This document shows positions 35,051 to 43,709 of a stretch of 64,000 nucleotides of DNA, one piece after another (the stretch's first letter is position 1; each line of letters opens with the position of its first letter). This stretch comes from Rhodococcus sp. AW25M09 (GTDB lineage: Bacteria; Actinomycetota; Actinomycetes; Mycobacteriales; Mycobacteriaceae). The stretch spans positions 1 to 64,000 of the forward strand of contig NZ_CAPS01000047.1 in the NCBI RefSeq assembly GCF_000333955.1, given 5' to 3'. The notes beneath the pieces were generated by a model. That model did no database searches, was not told where the DNA came from, and worked only from the letters and a program-made list of their open reading frames with translations. The translations under genes were made by a program, and so were the position numbers.

Positions 35051-35895
35051 AGAATTTGGGAAACAAGGTCGCTGTCGTCACCGGGGCCGGATCGGGTATC
35101 GGACGGGCATTGGCAATCGATCTCGCGGGCCGGGGCGCACAGCTCGCGCTGTCCGACGTGGACCCGCGTGGGCTGGCCGACACGGTGGCGTCATGCGAGA
35201 AGGTCGGGGCGCAGACCCGCTCGTACGAGCTGGACGTCTCGGACCGCGCCGCGATGTACTTTCACGCAGACTCGGTCGTCAGCGATTTCGGCCGAGTGAA
35301 CCTCGTGATCAACAACGCTGGGGTCGCACTCAATGCAGACGTCCTCGATATGAGCTGGGACGACTTCGAGTGGGTGATGAACGTGGATTTCTGGGGAGTC
35401 GCCAATGGCACCAAAGCGTTCCTGCCCGCATTGATCGAGTCGGGTGAAGGTCACCTGGTCAACATTTCGAGTGTGTTCGGGCTGATGGGTATCCCGGGCC
35501 AAAGTGCTTACAACTCGGCCAAGTTCGCCGTACGAGGCTTCACCGAGGCGTTGCGTCAGGAAATGAAGATTGCACGTCACCCCGTCGGAGTCACGTGCGT
35601 GCATCCGGGCGGTATCAAGACGAACATCGTGGCGAATGCGCGTGGGATGGACAGTCTGGGTGATACCGACAAGGTGTCCGAGGCGTTCCAGCGAATAGCC
35701 AGAACCACACCCACGCGTGCGGCGCAGGTGATTCTCGCCGGCGTCGAGAAGAACAAGCCTCGGGTGCTCATCGGGCCGGACGCCCGAGGGTTCGACGCGA
35801 TTGCGCGCATCATCGGCCCGCGCTACCAGGACATCATGGCCCCGCTCAATCGACTGGGCACCGCAGCGGGTAAGAAGCTGCGCATCACCCAGTAG
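35047..35895 (+). CDS. short-chain dehydrogenase/reductase
   Basis: 282-aa NAD(P)-dependent oxidoreductase with TGAGSGIGRA at the N-terminus, NNAG at about residue 88, the catalytic Ser in NISSVFG and YNSAK (Tyr-Lys), then PGGIKTN. ATG 35047 overlaps the 43-aa gene. Its place as last gene of the diiron operon suggests it acts on the same unknown substrate, for example oxidising an alcohol or reducing a ketone. Confidence 0.9.
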   Translation: MKNLGNKVAVVTGAGSGIGRALAIDLAGRGAQLALSDVDPRGLADTVASCEKVGAQTRSYELDVSDRAAMYFHADSVVSDFGRVNLVINNAGVALNADVLDMSWDDFEWVMNVDFWGVANGTKAFLPALIESGEGHLVNISSVFGLMGIPGQSAYNSAKFAVRGFTEALRQEMKIARHPVGVTCVHPGGIKTNIVANARGMDSLGDTDKVSEAFQRIARTTPTRAAQVILAGVEKNKPRVLIGPDARGFDAIARIIGPRYQDIMAPLNRLGTAAGKKLRITQ

Positions 35896-35948
35896 CTCAT
35901 CATTGTGTAATGCTGCACCGAGTAGCGGCTGGCCCCGGGCGTTCGGCC

Positions 35949-36497
35949 TCAGCGTTCGGTGTAGTCGCGTTCGACGCGTAGGGTCCCGAGAGTGGTTGCG
36001 AGGCCGTCGTATTGGGTGACCAACAGCATGAACTCGAGGAGTCGGCGTTCGTCGAACTGCGTCGCGAGCTCGGCCCACGTGGCGTCGGCGAGGGTCTTGG
36101 TGGCGATCAGTTCGTCGACGGCGGTCAGAATCGTGCGGTATCGCGCCGACAGGCCCGGCGCGTCGGGTCCGGTCTTGATCGACTCGAGTAGGTCGCGGTC
36201 GATACCCGCGCGTTTGCCCAGCCGAACGTGGTGGTCCATCTCGTACGCGGATTCGCGTAGGTGAGCCACACGCAGGATCACCATTTCCGATTCTTTGCGC
36301 GAGATCTTGCCGCCGGGCATCAGGTGCCCGCTGTAGAACAGCCACGCTCGAAACAGGCCGCCGGTACGCCCGAGGGTGGTGAACAGATGGGGATTGGGCA
36401 CCCCCGCGCCCTTGGCGATGACCTTGCAGATGACCCAGTTGACGGGCCCGAGAGTCTTGGCGGTTCCGGTCGGAATACGTGGAGTGGTCACAATCAC
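35949..36497 (-). CDS. carboxymuconolactone decarboxylase-family (AhpD-like) protein
   Basis: 182 aa with the CMD core: LMPGGKISRKESEMVILRVA, then SAYEMDHHVRLGKRAGI. The usual AhpD CxxC pair is replaced (SAYEMDHH), so peroxidase activity is not expected; the His-rich helix is kept. It starts at GTG 36497 (an alternative GTG is at 36491). Divergent from the cobalamin riboswitch. Confidence 0.82.
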   Translation of the reverse strand: MIVTTPRIPTGTAKTLGPVNWVICKVIAKGAGVPNPHLFTTLGRTGGLFRAWLFYSGHLMPGGKISRKESEMVILRVAHLRESAYEMDHHVRLGKRAGIDRDLLESIKTGPDAPGLSARYRTILTAVDELIATKTLADATWAELATQFDERRLLEFMLLVTQYDGLATTLGTLRVERDYTER

Positions 36498-36632
36498 ACC
36501 CTACCGACTGGTAGCTCCGCCGTCTCGGGCGAACGGAGTGGCGCGTCGGGGGACCAGAACGCCGATTCTCGCGTTCGGACTGCTCGCCCTGTACTCAGGT
36601 CGCACGGGTTCGTGCGATCATCTACCTCGAAG

Positions 36633-36731
36633 TGTGCTGGTGCGGGGAACCCGGTGAAATTCCGGGACGGTCGCGCCACTGTGAGCGAACTCGACGTGTC
36701 GAGTTCGCGAGTCAGATTGCCGAACCAGCAC
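36633..36731 (+). ncRNA. cobalamin (B12) riboswitch
   Basis: The conserved core is readable: GCGGGGAACCCGGTGAAATT, CGCCACTGTGAGC and GAGTCAGATTGCC. The outer helix pairs GTGCTGGT (36633-36640) with ACCAGCAC (36724-36731), and a long hairpin GCGAACTCGA / TCGAGTTCGC separates the halves. It precedes cbiM by 38 nt, so cobalt uptake would be switched off when B12 is plentiful. Confidence 0.92.
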
Positions 36732-36769
36732 GTCGACTCACATCGGACGCGTCATCCAGGGAGTTACAC

Positions 36770-37489
36770 GTGCATATTGCAGAAGGATTTCTGCCGCCCG
36801 TACATGCGGCGGTATGGACCTGCGTCGCAGCACCGTTCGTCGTTCACGGTGCCCGCGCAGTAGTACGACAAGTCAAGGAGAACCCGGAAAGTCGGCTGTT
36901 GCTCGGCGCGGCCGGAGCGTTCACCTTCGTCCTGTCGGCCATCAAACTGCCGTCGGTGACGGGAAGTTCGTCCCATCCGACCGGTACCGGGCTCGGTGCG
37001 GTGCTGTTCAGGCCCCCGGTCATGGCGTTTCTGGGCACGCTCGTGCTGCTGTTCCAAGCGGTACTTCTCGCTCACGGCGGGCTGACCACTCTCGGCGCGA
37101 ACGCGTTCTCGATGGCCATCGTCGGTCCCTGGGTCGGATACGGCGCCTACCGACTCTCGACGCTGCTGGGAGGCGGCCTGCAGGTCTCGGTGTTCTTCGC
37201 GATGGTCTTCGCCGACCTGTCGACGTACTGCACCACCTCGGTGCAGATCGCGTTGGCGTTTCCCGATCCACAGACGGGCGTGGCCGGTGCCGTCGCGAAG
37301 TTCCTGTCGATTTTCGCGGTCACGCAAATTCCCCTCGCCGTTGCCGAGGGCTTCCTCGGCGTCCTGGTGATCAGAGTGTTGCGCACCGTCGCGCTGCCGG
37401 AATTGATCAAACTCGGCGTGCTTCCGGCACCGAAGTCCCCGGTCTCCAACGATGTTGCGTCGACCGAGAATCGAGCGGCAGATGCGTAA
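36770..37489 (+). CDS. cbiM: cobalt ECF transporter S component CbiM
   Basis: 239-aa membrane protein, substrate-binding part of the CbiMNQO cobalt transporter. The N-terminus [10 protein letters not shown] gives the metal-binding Met-His of the family (GTG start at 36770, decoded as Met; AGGGAG upstream). Further family blocks are [20 protein letters not shown] and [20 protein letters not shown]. Starts directly after the riboswitch and overlaps cbiN by 8 nt. Confidence 0.93.
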   Translation: MHIAEGFLPPVHAAVWTCVAAPFVVHGARAVVRQVKENPESRLLLGAAGAFTFVLSAIKLPSVTGSSSHPTGTGLGAVLFRPPVMAFLGTLVLLFQAVLLAHGGLTTLGANAFSMAIVGPWVGYGAYRLSTLLGGGLQVSVFFAMVFADLSTYCTTSVQIALAFPDPQTGVAGAVAKFLSIFAVTQIPLAVAEGFLGVLVIRVLRTVALPELIKLGVLPAPKSPVSNDVASTENRAADA

Positions 37490-37805
37490 GAGCACCGTCA
37501 TCACCATCATGTTGATTGCCGCGATCGTTGCGATTGTCGGCGTCGCGCTGTTCGTGGACTCGCGCCGAAGTGGAGACGAAGAGCGCTTCGTGGGTACGGA
37601 TTCGGCTGCCACCAGCCGCATCGAGGAGGATCATCCGGACTACCAGCCCTGGTTCCAGTCGATCTTCGCGCCCACCTCGAGCGAGGTCGAGTCGGGCCTG
37701 TTCGCGTTGCAGGCGGCCCTGGGCGGAACCGTTCTGGGATACACCGTAGGTGCGTTGCGGGGCCGGCGTCGCAACGAATCCGTGACCACTGCGACGTCGC
37801 CCTGA
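37482..37805 (+). CDS. cbiN: cobalt ECF transporter small component CbiN
   Basis: 107 aa with two membrane segments ([20 protein letters not shown] and [20 protein letters not shown]) around an extracellular loop with the [13 protein letters not shown] motif that fits CbiN. ATG 37482 lies inside the end of cbiM. CbiN helps CbiM load Co2+. Confidence 0.88.
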   Translation: MRKSTVITIMLIAAIVAIVGVALFVDSRRSGDEERFVGTDSAATSRIEEDHPDYQPWFQSIFAPTSSEVESGLFALQAALGGTVLGYTVGALRGRRRNESVTTATSP

Positions 37806-37825
37806 GCGCCGCCCGCCGCGGGGCG

Positions 37826-38587
37826 GTGCGCGGGTTGTCCGTGGACAACGCGGCGTGGTCGAGTGCGTGGCGCGACCGAGCAGTATCGGACAAGGCACTA
37901 CTCAGTTTGGGTTTGGTGATCTGCGCGTTGCTGCTTCCGGTGTGGCCGGGATCGGTGATCGTCACCGCAGTTGCCCTGGGCTGCAGTATTTTCGGGGCGC
38001 GTACACCGGTACGGCTGCTGTTCGGTGCGCTGCGGGCACCGGCCGTGTTCGTCGCACTCGGGGCTGTATCCATCGCAGTCACGGTGACGACCGAACCGCA
38101 TTTCGCGCTCGGCGTCGGTCAGGCCGGCCTCGTGCGCGCCGGTGAGGTGACGCTGCATGCGGTTGCGGGAACGACGTCGGTTCTGCTGCTGGCGATGTCG
38201 ACACCGATGGTCGACATTCTCGACGGGCTTCGGCGCTGGCGGGTACCGAGCGTCTGCGTCGACATTGCGGCCCTGATGTATCGGATGCTGTTCATCCTGC
38301 TCGATTCGGTCGGAACGATCCGTCAGTCGCAGGCCGCGCGGCTGGGGTACTCGTCTCCTCGACGGGCCATGGCGTCAACCGGGTCGCTCACCGCGTCCGT
38401 CCTACTCAAATCCTGGGACCGCGCCTATCGATTGGACGCGGGACTGGCTGGACGCGAATTCGGGACCGAGACACGCACACTGCGCACCGATCGGCCGAGT
38501 TCTCGGTGGTTCGTGCTCGTGTCGCTAGTGGGCTTCGTGGCGATAGTGGCACTGTCGACGGCACCGATCGGACGTGAATTGCTTTGA
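37826..38587 (+). CDS. cbiQ: cobalt ECF transporter T component CbiQ
   Basis: 253-aa energy-coupling membrane protein. It has four or five hydrophobic segments and the coupling motif region ALMYRMLFILLDSVGTIRQS followed by AARLGYSS. Start GTG 37826; ends in a TTGA overlap with cbiO. Transmits ATPase movement to CbiM. Confidence 0.88.
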   Translation: MRGLSVDNAAWSSAWRDRAVSDKALLSLGLVICALLLPVWPGSVIVTAVALGCSIFGARTPVRLLFGALRAPAVFVALGAVSIAVTVTTEPHFALGVGQAGLVRAGEVTLHAVAGTTSVLLLAMSTPMVDILDGLRRWRVPSVCVDIAALMYRMLFILLDSVGTIRQSQAARLGYSSPRRAMASTGSLTASVLLKSWDRAYRLDAGLAGREFGTETRTLRTDRPSSRWFVLVSLVGFVAIVALSTAPIGRELL

Positions 38588-39426
38588 CGCACCTCGGAAT
38601 CGCCGGACGGGAACTGCGAGTGTCGTATCTCGGTGGGCCGGTGGTACTCGCCGGAGCCACGCTGAAGGTCGAACCACATTGCCGAACAGCACTTCTGGGC
38701 GCGAACGGATCAGGCAAGACGACGTTGCTGCGATGCTTGGCAGGTGCCGTCGAACCGGAATCCGGGCGGGTCGAGATCTGCCACGAGACTCTGAAGTTCT
38801 CGAGAGCCGGACTGCGTGCGCACCGTCAGCGCGTGCAGCTGGTGTTGCAGGACCCGGACGATCAACTGTTCTCGGCGGACGTCGAGCGAGATGTTGCGTA
38901 CGGGCCGTCGAACCTCGGGCTGTCCGACTCGGACGTGCGCGATCGAGTGGACGAGGCGTTGCAGCTGATGGGCATCGAGCACCTCCGCCGTCGACCGACC
39001 CATCACCTGTCCTACGGGGAACGTAAACGGGTCGCGACGGCGGGCGCTGTGGCCATGCGTCCTGCCGTGTTGCTGTTGGACGAACCGACGGCGGGTCTGG
39101 ACCCGGTCGGAGTGGACGAGATGTTCGGGGCATTGGACCGGTTGGAGAAGGCTCAGACGACGGTGCTGCTGTCGACGCACGACGTCGCTCTTGCGCTGGA
39201 GTGGGCCGATTCGGTGGCCGTTGTCGTCGACGGTGTGGTGCATCAGGGTGTTCCCGACGACGTGCTCTCGGATGCGACCCTGTTGGGCAGGGCGCGGCTG
39301 AAGATGCCCTGGGCGTCCGAGCTGGCCGCGGAGTTGGTTCGCGCGGGAATGATCGCTCCCGACGCCACGCCCCACACCGTCGAGGAAGTGATGGCGGCAC
39401 TTCGACTCGGCGTGTTCGATGTGTGA
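38584..39426 (+). CDS. cbiO: cobalt ECF transporter ATPase CbiO
   Basis: 280-aa ABC ATPase: Walker A GANGSGKTT, Q-loop LVLQDPDDQLFSADVERDVA, signature HLSYGERKRVA, Walker B VLLLDEPTAGLD, and the switch His in STHDVALAL. TTG 38584 overlaps the cbiQ stop by 4 nt. Completes the riboswitch-controlled cbiMNQO operon. Confidence 0.92.
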   Translation: MTHLGIAGRELRVSYLGGPVVLAGATLKVEPHCRTALLGANGSGKTTLLRCLAGAVEPESGRVEICHETLKFSRAGLRAHRQRVQLVLQDPDDQLFSADVERDVAYGPSNLGLSDSDVRDRVDEALQLMGIEHLRRRPTHHLSYGERKRVATAGAVAMRPAVLLLDEPTAGLDPVGVDEMFGALDRLEKAQTTVLLSTHDVALALEWADSVAVVVDGVVHQGVPDDVLSDATLLGRARLKMPWASELAAELVRAGMIAPDATPHTVEEVMAALRLGVFDV

Positions 39427-39450
39427 CCGTGGCCGACTTCCGCATATTTA

Positions 39451-39469
39451 ATAGGTGAGGCTATCCTTT
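39451..39469. promoter_or_regulatory. IdeR/DtxR iron box
   Basis: ATAGGTGAGGCTATCCTTT matches the consensus TTAGGTTAGGCTAACCTAA at about 15 of 19 positions. It ends 5 bp before the ATG of the siderophore-binding protein gene, so iron-loaded IdeR would block this promoter. Confidence 0.75.
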
Positions 39470-39474
39470 GCAGC

Positions 39475-40416
39475 ATGATCCAAACGAGACCTCGAAAATC
39501 GACACTGCGGGCTCGAACGGCGGTATTGCTGATGGCGGTCGCTGCTGTGACCAGCGTTGCCACGGCCTGTTCCGCAGCGGATCGAGCGGTCACCGCAGAC
39601 GGATCGACGCGACCGATCGACACGGTTCGGGGACTGGTGGACGTGCCCGAGGCCCCGTTGCGCGTTGTCACTCTGGAGCCGGTCGAACTCGACACCACCG
39701 TCGCCCTCGGCATCCTGCCCGTCGGTACCGCGGTGCTCAGCGAGGAGAGCGGCGTGCCGTCGTATCTCGGGACGGACGCGGCAGGCATCGCGACCGTCGG
39801 CACGGTGGCCGAGCCGACCATCGAGGACATCGCTGCCCTCCGCCCCGACCTCATTCTGGGCACGGAGACTCGCCACGCCGAGTACTACGACCAACTCACA
39901 GCCATTGCGCCGACGGTGTTCATGGCCGCCCAGTCCGATCCGTGGAAGGAGAACGTCCGGTTCGTCGGACGCATTCTCGGCAAGGAGACTGCGGCCGAGG
40001 GCTTGCTCACCGCGTACGACGACCGCTGCACCGAGATCGCCGAGAAGTTCGATACCGCCGGTCGGAGCGCCCAACTCATCCGACCACGCAACGGTGAGCT
40101 GACGCTCTACGGACCGTCGTCCTTCGCCGGCAGCACACTGGAATGCGCAGGATTCACCACTCCGCCGAGGCCGGAATGGGCCGACGAGATTTCTGTCGAC
40201 CTCTCGCCCGAACTGGCAGCCCAGGCCGCAGCAGATCTGATCGTCGTCACCGCCACCGACCCGTCGGACCCCGCGGCCATACCGGCGTCGATCACCGCCA
40301 ATGCAGCCGCGCTGCCGAATCCGCACGCGGTGGATCAGTCCTACTGGATCACCGGGGTCGGCCCCAAGGGCGGGCAAGCCGTGCTCGACGACATCGATCG
40401 GATTCTCTCGGAGTAG
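39475..40416 (+). CDS. iron-siderophore ABC transporter substrate-binding lipoprotein
   Basis: 313 aa. Lipoprotein signal with predicted lipidation at Cys in SVATAC (residue 32). FecB/FepB-type periplasmic fold: RVVTLEPVELDTTVALGILP, TVAEPTIEDIAALRPDLILG, WKENVRFVGRILGKETAAEG, TGVGPKGGQAVLDDI. It probably binds a ferric siderophore; permease and ATPase genes are not in the window. The iron box is so near the start that the mRNA may be leaderless, and no clear ribosome site is visible. Confidence 0.9.
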   Translation: MIQTRPRKSTLRARTAVLLMAVAAVTSVATACSAADRAVTADGSTRPIDTVRGLVDVPEAPLRVVTLEPVELDTTVALGILPVGTAVLSEESGVPSYLGTDAAGIATVGTVAEPTIEDIAALRPDLILGTETRHAEYYDQLTAIAPTVFMAAQSDPWKENVRFVGRILGKETAAEGLLTAYDDRCTEIAEKFDTAGRSAQLIRPRNGELTLYGPSSFAGSTLECAGFTTPPRPEWADEISVDLSPELAAQAAADLIVVTATDPSDPAAIPASITANAAALPNPHAVDQSYWITGVGPKGGQAVLDDIDRILSE

Positions 40417-40426
40417 AAACTGCGAC

Positions 40427-41158
40427 TCATATTCGAACCGCACCGGCCAGTGCCGCGGCCTGCTGCGCGCGCTCCACCACTCGCGCACGGGAGGAATCGA
40501 TGTGGTTCAGAAGAAGTTCCAGTGCGGTGTCCAGAGTTCCGGCCAGCACGCATTCGACGATGTCGATGTGCTCATCGATCGCTGACGCGACCGCCGCAGC
40601 ATCGAGTCCGCCGAGTATCCGCACCGGACGCACTTTGGCGTTGACGGTGCACAGGGCCTCGGTCAGAGCCGGATTACCCGACGCGTCCAACAGGGTGACG
40701 TGGAAGCTCTCGTCCAGTGCGACGAGGTCATCGGTGGTGTCGGGTGGGTCGGCGCGCAGGCCGATCCAGGTGTCCGCCAACGCCGACAGCGACACTCGGT
40801 CGAAGGACTGTGACGTCGAGCGAGTGATGCCCCGGGCTTCGAGGGTGGCGCGGAGCTCGTACAGATCGGGCAGGTCGGTCAGCCGAGGTCGATAGGCATG
40901 CAGCCCGGCCTCGTCGCGGGTGACGAGACCATCGGCCTGCAAGCGCGCCAGCGCCTCCCGCACGGGAGTGCGCGAGACGCCGTACAGCTCGGCGAGGCGC
41001 TCCTCGCCGAGCCGCTCCGTGGAGCTGATGACACCGGACACGAGATCCCGGCGCAGCGATAAGTAGACCTTCTCGCGAAGGTCTTTCGAGGCATCATTGT
41101 TCCGGTCAGATTGCCATGGCTGCGCGCACGTCGGCCTCGGACTCCGAGCCGCCCGCAC
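40427..41158 (-). CDS. GntR-family regulator (FCD domain) downstream of urtE, start uncertain
   Basis: Winged helix (LREKVYLSLRRDLVSGVISS, then YGVSRTPVREALARLQADGL) and FCD domain (DLYELRATLEARGITRS, VALDESFHVTLLDASGN, DEHIDIVECVLAG). No ATG, GTG or TTG exists between the urtE stop and the HTH in this frame. The nearest usable start is GTG 41158 inside urtE (52-nt overlap); GTG further in would cut the HTH. An ATGATG lies at the expected place (41088-41093) but in another frame, so a one-base change or sequencing error is possible. Likely controls urea-transport or nitrogen genes. Confidence 0.65.
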   Translation of the reverse strand: MRAARSPRPTCAQPWQSDRNNDASKDLREKVYLSLRRDLVSGVISSTERLGEERLAELYGVSRTPVREALARLQADGLVTRDEAGLHAYRPRLTDLPDLYELRATLEARGITRSTSQSFDRVSLSALADTWIGLRADPPDTTDDLVALDESFHVTLLDASGNPALTEALCTVNAKVRPVRILGGLDAAAVASAIDEHIDIVECVLAGTLDTALELLLNHIDSSRARVVERAQQAAALAGAVRI

Positions 41159-41798
41159 CGGTGGACGTGATGCGGCCGGCCTCGAGAATGTAGTAGTGCT
41201 GTGCGGACTCGAGCGCGAAGCCGATGTGCTGCTCCACCAACAACACTCCGAGGCCGCCGCGGCGGGTGAGCTCGAGGATGGTGCGCTCGATCTCGGCAAC
41301 GACGGACGGCTGAATGCCCTCGGTAGGCTCGTCGAGGATCAACATGCGCGGTTCGGTGATCAGCGCCCGCGCGATGGCGAGCTGTTGGCGCTGCCCACCC
41401 GAGAGCAATCCAGCTCTGCGATCGAGCAATTCCGTCAACGCCGGAAACAGATCGAGTACCTCGCCGATCAACGCCTTGCCGCGCTTACGACCGTCGGCCA
41501 CCACCTGCAGATTCTCTGCCGTGGTCAACTGACCGAACGACTGCTGGCCCTGCGGGACGTAGGCCAGTCCGCGGGCCACCCGCGCACTGGGTCGCAACGA
41601 ACTGACGTCCTCGCCGTCGAACATGACCTTGCCGGAGTTGACCTTGAGCAGCCCGACCGCAGCCCGCAGCAGGGTGGTCTTGCCTGCGCCGTTATGGCCC
41701 ATCACCGCTGCGACACCATCGGCCGGAACCGTCAGCGACGCACCGTGAACCACCTCGCTGCGGCCGTAGCCAGTGCGCACATCGATCAGTTCAAGCAT
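41106..41798 (-). CDS. urtE: urea ABC transporter ATPase UrtE
   Basis: 230-aa LivF-type ATPase: Walker A GHNGAGKTTLL, signature LLSGGQRQQLAIARAL, Walker B MLILDEPTEGIQPSVV. The DEPTEGIQPS wording is characteristic of UrtE. Overlaps urtD by 8 nt. With UrtD it powers urea uptake. Confidence 0.93.
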   Translation of the reverse strand: MLELIDVRTGYGRSEVVHGASLTVPADGVAAVMGHNGAGKTTLLRAAVGLLKVNSGKVMFDGEDVSSLRPSARVARGLAYVPQGQQSFGQLTTAENLQVVADGRKRGKALIGEVLDLFPALTELLDRRAGLLSGGQRQQLAIARALITEPRMLILDEPTEGIQPSVVAEIERTILELTRRGGLGVLLVEQHIGFALESAQHYYILEAGRITSTGAGGSESEADVRAAMAI

Positions 41799-42621
41799 GA
41801 TCGGCTCCCTCTTCTGCGTCTCGATCGAGCTGCTCGGCCGCAGTTGCGGTACCGAGATAGACCGCTTGAACCTTCGGATCGGCCTGTACCTCGGCCACTG
41901 TGCCTTCGGCCAGAACGCGTCCGGCCGCCAACACCGTCACCGAGGTGGCGAACATGCGCATGAAGTCCATGTCGTGCTCGACCACCACGACGGTCCGCTC
42001 GCCGCCGATGCGTTGGAGCAGCTCGCCCGTCTGCTCACGTTCCTCGTGACTCATGCCGGCGACCGGCTCGTCGAGCAGGAGCACATCGGCGTTCTGTACC
42101 AACAGCATTCCGATTTCCAGCCACTGCTTCTGGCCGTGCGCAAGGATTCCCGCCGGCTTGTCTCGCTCGGCGGTGAGGCCGGTGGTCTCGAGGGCCTCCT
42201 CGATCTGCGGGAGCACCGAGGCTCGGCGACGCAACATCGTCAGCACCGATCGACCGGACCCGGCCGCGATATCCAAATTCTGCAGCACCGTGAGGTTCTC
42301 GAAGATGCTGGCGGTCTGGAAGGTGCGGCCGATTCCCAGGCGGGCGATCTGGTGCACCTTCTTACCCAGCAATTGGACGCCGGACTTGGTCACCGACCCG
42401 GTGGCCGGGACCAGGCCGGTGATGGCGTCGATCAGCGTCGTCTTACCTGCACCGTTGGGCCCGATGAGGAACCGTAGATCGCCTTGCATGAGCGTCAGAT
42501 CGACGCTGGTGTTGGCTTTGAAGCCGTCGAAACTGACTGTCAGATCACGAACTTCGAGGTACTGACTCGACATACCGGCGTTGCCGCCGAACGTGGGGTG
42601 CTGGCCTTCGATATGAATCAT
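41791..42621 (-). CDS. urtD: urea ABC transporter ATPase UrtD
   Basis: 276-aa LivG-type ATPase: Walker A IGPNGAGKTTLIDAITGL, signature ILAHGQKQWLEIGMLL (the AHGQKQWLEI form is typical of UrtD), Walker B VLLLDEPVAGMS. ATG 42621 overlaps the urtC stop by 4 nt. Confidence 0.93.
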   Translation of the reverse strand: MIHIEGQHPTFGGNAGMSSQYLEVRDLTVSFDGFKANTSVDLTLMQGDLRFLIGPNGAGKTTLIDAITGLVPATGSVTKSGVQLLGKKVHQIARLGIGRTFQTASIFENLTVLQNLDIAAGSGRSVLTMLRRRASVLPQIEEALETTGLTAERDKPAGILAHGQKQWLEIGMLLVQNADVLLLDEPVAGMSHEEREQTGELLQRIGGERTVVVVEHDMDFMRMFATSVTVLAAGRVLAEGTVAEVQADPKVQAVYLGTATAAEQLDRDAEEGADHA

Positions 42622-43709
42622 CGCGTCAGTTCCTTCTCTGGCTCTTCGCTCGACTCGGGGAGCGGTTCGGGCTCCTTCTTGCGTTTACGCAGTGCGAACA
42701 GGCCCGCGATACCGGCGGGGAAGAACCCGACGACCACCACGAACAGCAGGCCCTGCGCGTACGTCCAGCCGGACGGGAACTGTTCGGACAGCGTGGTCTG
42801 CGCCCAGGCGACGCCGAGTGCGCCGAGAACCGGACCGAGCAGCGTGGTGCGGCCGCCGATAGCGACACCGATGAGGAACGCGATGGACGGGACTATGCCC
42901 ACGTCGTTGGGGGAGATGATCCCGACGATGGGAACGAACAGTGCTCCGGCGAGACCTGCGAAGAACGCCGCGGCCACGTAGGCCACGATCTTGACGTTCG
43001 CGGGATCGTAGCCGAGGAAGCGGACGCGCTCCTCCTGATCGCGCACCGCCACCAGCAGCTCTCCGTAACGCGAGTACATCAGCTGCCGGGTGATCGCCAC
43101 GACGGCCAGCAGCACGCCTGCGGCGATGAAGAACAGCATCTGCTTGTTGGCCGGGTCGTTGAGATTGAACCCGAAGAACGTGCGAAAGCGGTTGAGGCCG
43201 TTGGACCCACCGGTGGTCTGCTGTCCGATGAGCAGGATTGCGAAGGCGGCGGCGAGGGCCTGGCTCAGGATCGCGAAGTAAGCGCCCTTGACTCGACGCT
43301 TGAACACGCCGAGGCCGAGTACCAGGGCCACCAGGGCCGGCACGAACAAGATGCCGAGGATGGTGGTGAAGGGCGAGGTGAACGGCATCCAATACGAGGG
43401 GAGTTCCCGAATTCCGGCGATGCCCATGAAATCCGGTACGTCGTCGCCGCGGAGTTCGGCGTCGGAGATCTTGAGGTGCATGGCCATGATGTAGGCACCG
43501 ATCCCGAAGAACACGCCCTGGCCCAGGGTGAGCATTCCGCCACGGCCCCAGGCCAACCCGATTCCGACGGCCACGATCGCGTAGCAGATGAACTTGCCGA
43601 GCAGGCTGAGTCGGAATTCGCTGAGCACGGCAGGGGCAACGGCGAACAACAGGATCGCTGCGAGCGCGAATCCCAGTAGCGCACCTCGCTTGGCGATGAA
43701 CTCGCTCAT
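42618..43709 (-). CDS. urtC: urea ABC transporter permease UrtC
   Basis: 363-aa LivM-type permease with about ten membrane segments. Conserved stretches GIGLAWGRGGMLTLGQGVFF, FILSQALAAAFAILLIGQQT-like (here YFAILSQALAAAFAILLIGQ) and GATGG-like ANGSNG loop (TGGSNGLNRF). ATG overlaps the urtB stop. The C-terminus is charged (RKRKKEPEPLPESSEEPEKE). Confidence 0.92.
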   Translation of the reverse strand: MSEFIAKRGALLGFALAAILLFAVAPAVLSEFRLSLLGKFICYAIVAVGIGLAWGRGGMLTLGQGVFFGIGAYIMAMHLKISDAELRGDDVPDFMGIAGIRELPSYWMPFTSPFTTILGILFVPALVALVLGLGVFKRRVKGAYFAILSQALAAAFAILLIGQQTTGGSNGLNRFRTFFGFNLNDPANKQMLFFIAAGVLLAVVAITRQLMYSRYGELLVAVRDQEERVRFLGYDPANVKIVAYVAAAFFAGLAGALFVPIVGIISPNDVGIVPSIAFLIGVAIGGRTTLLGPVLGALGVAWAQTTLSEQFPSGWTYAQGLLFVVVVGFFPAGIAGLFALRKRKKEPEPLPESSEEPEKELTR

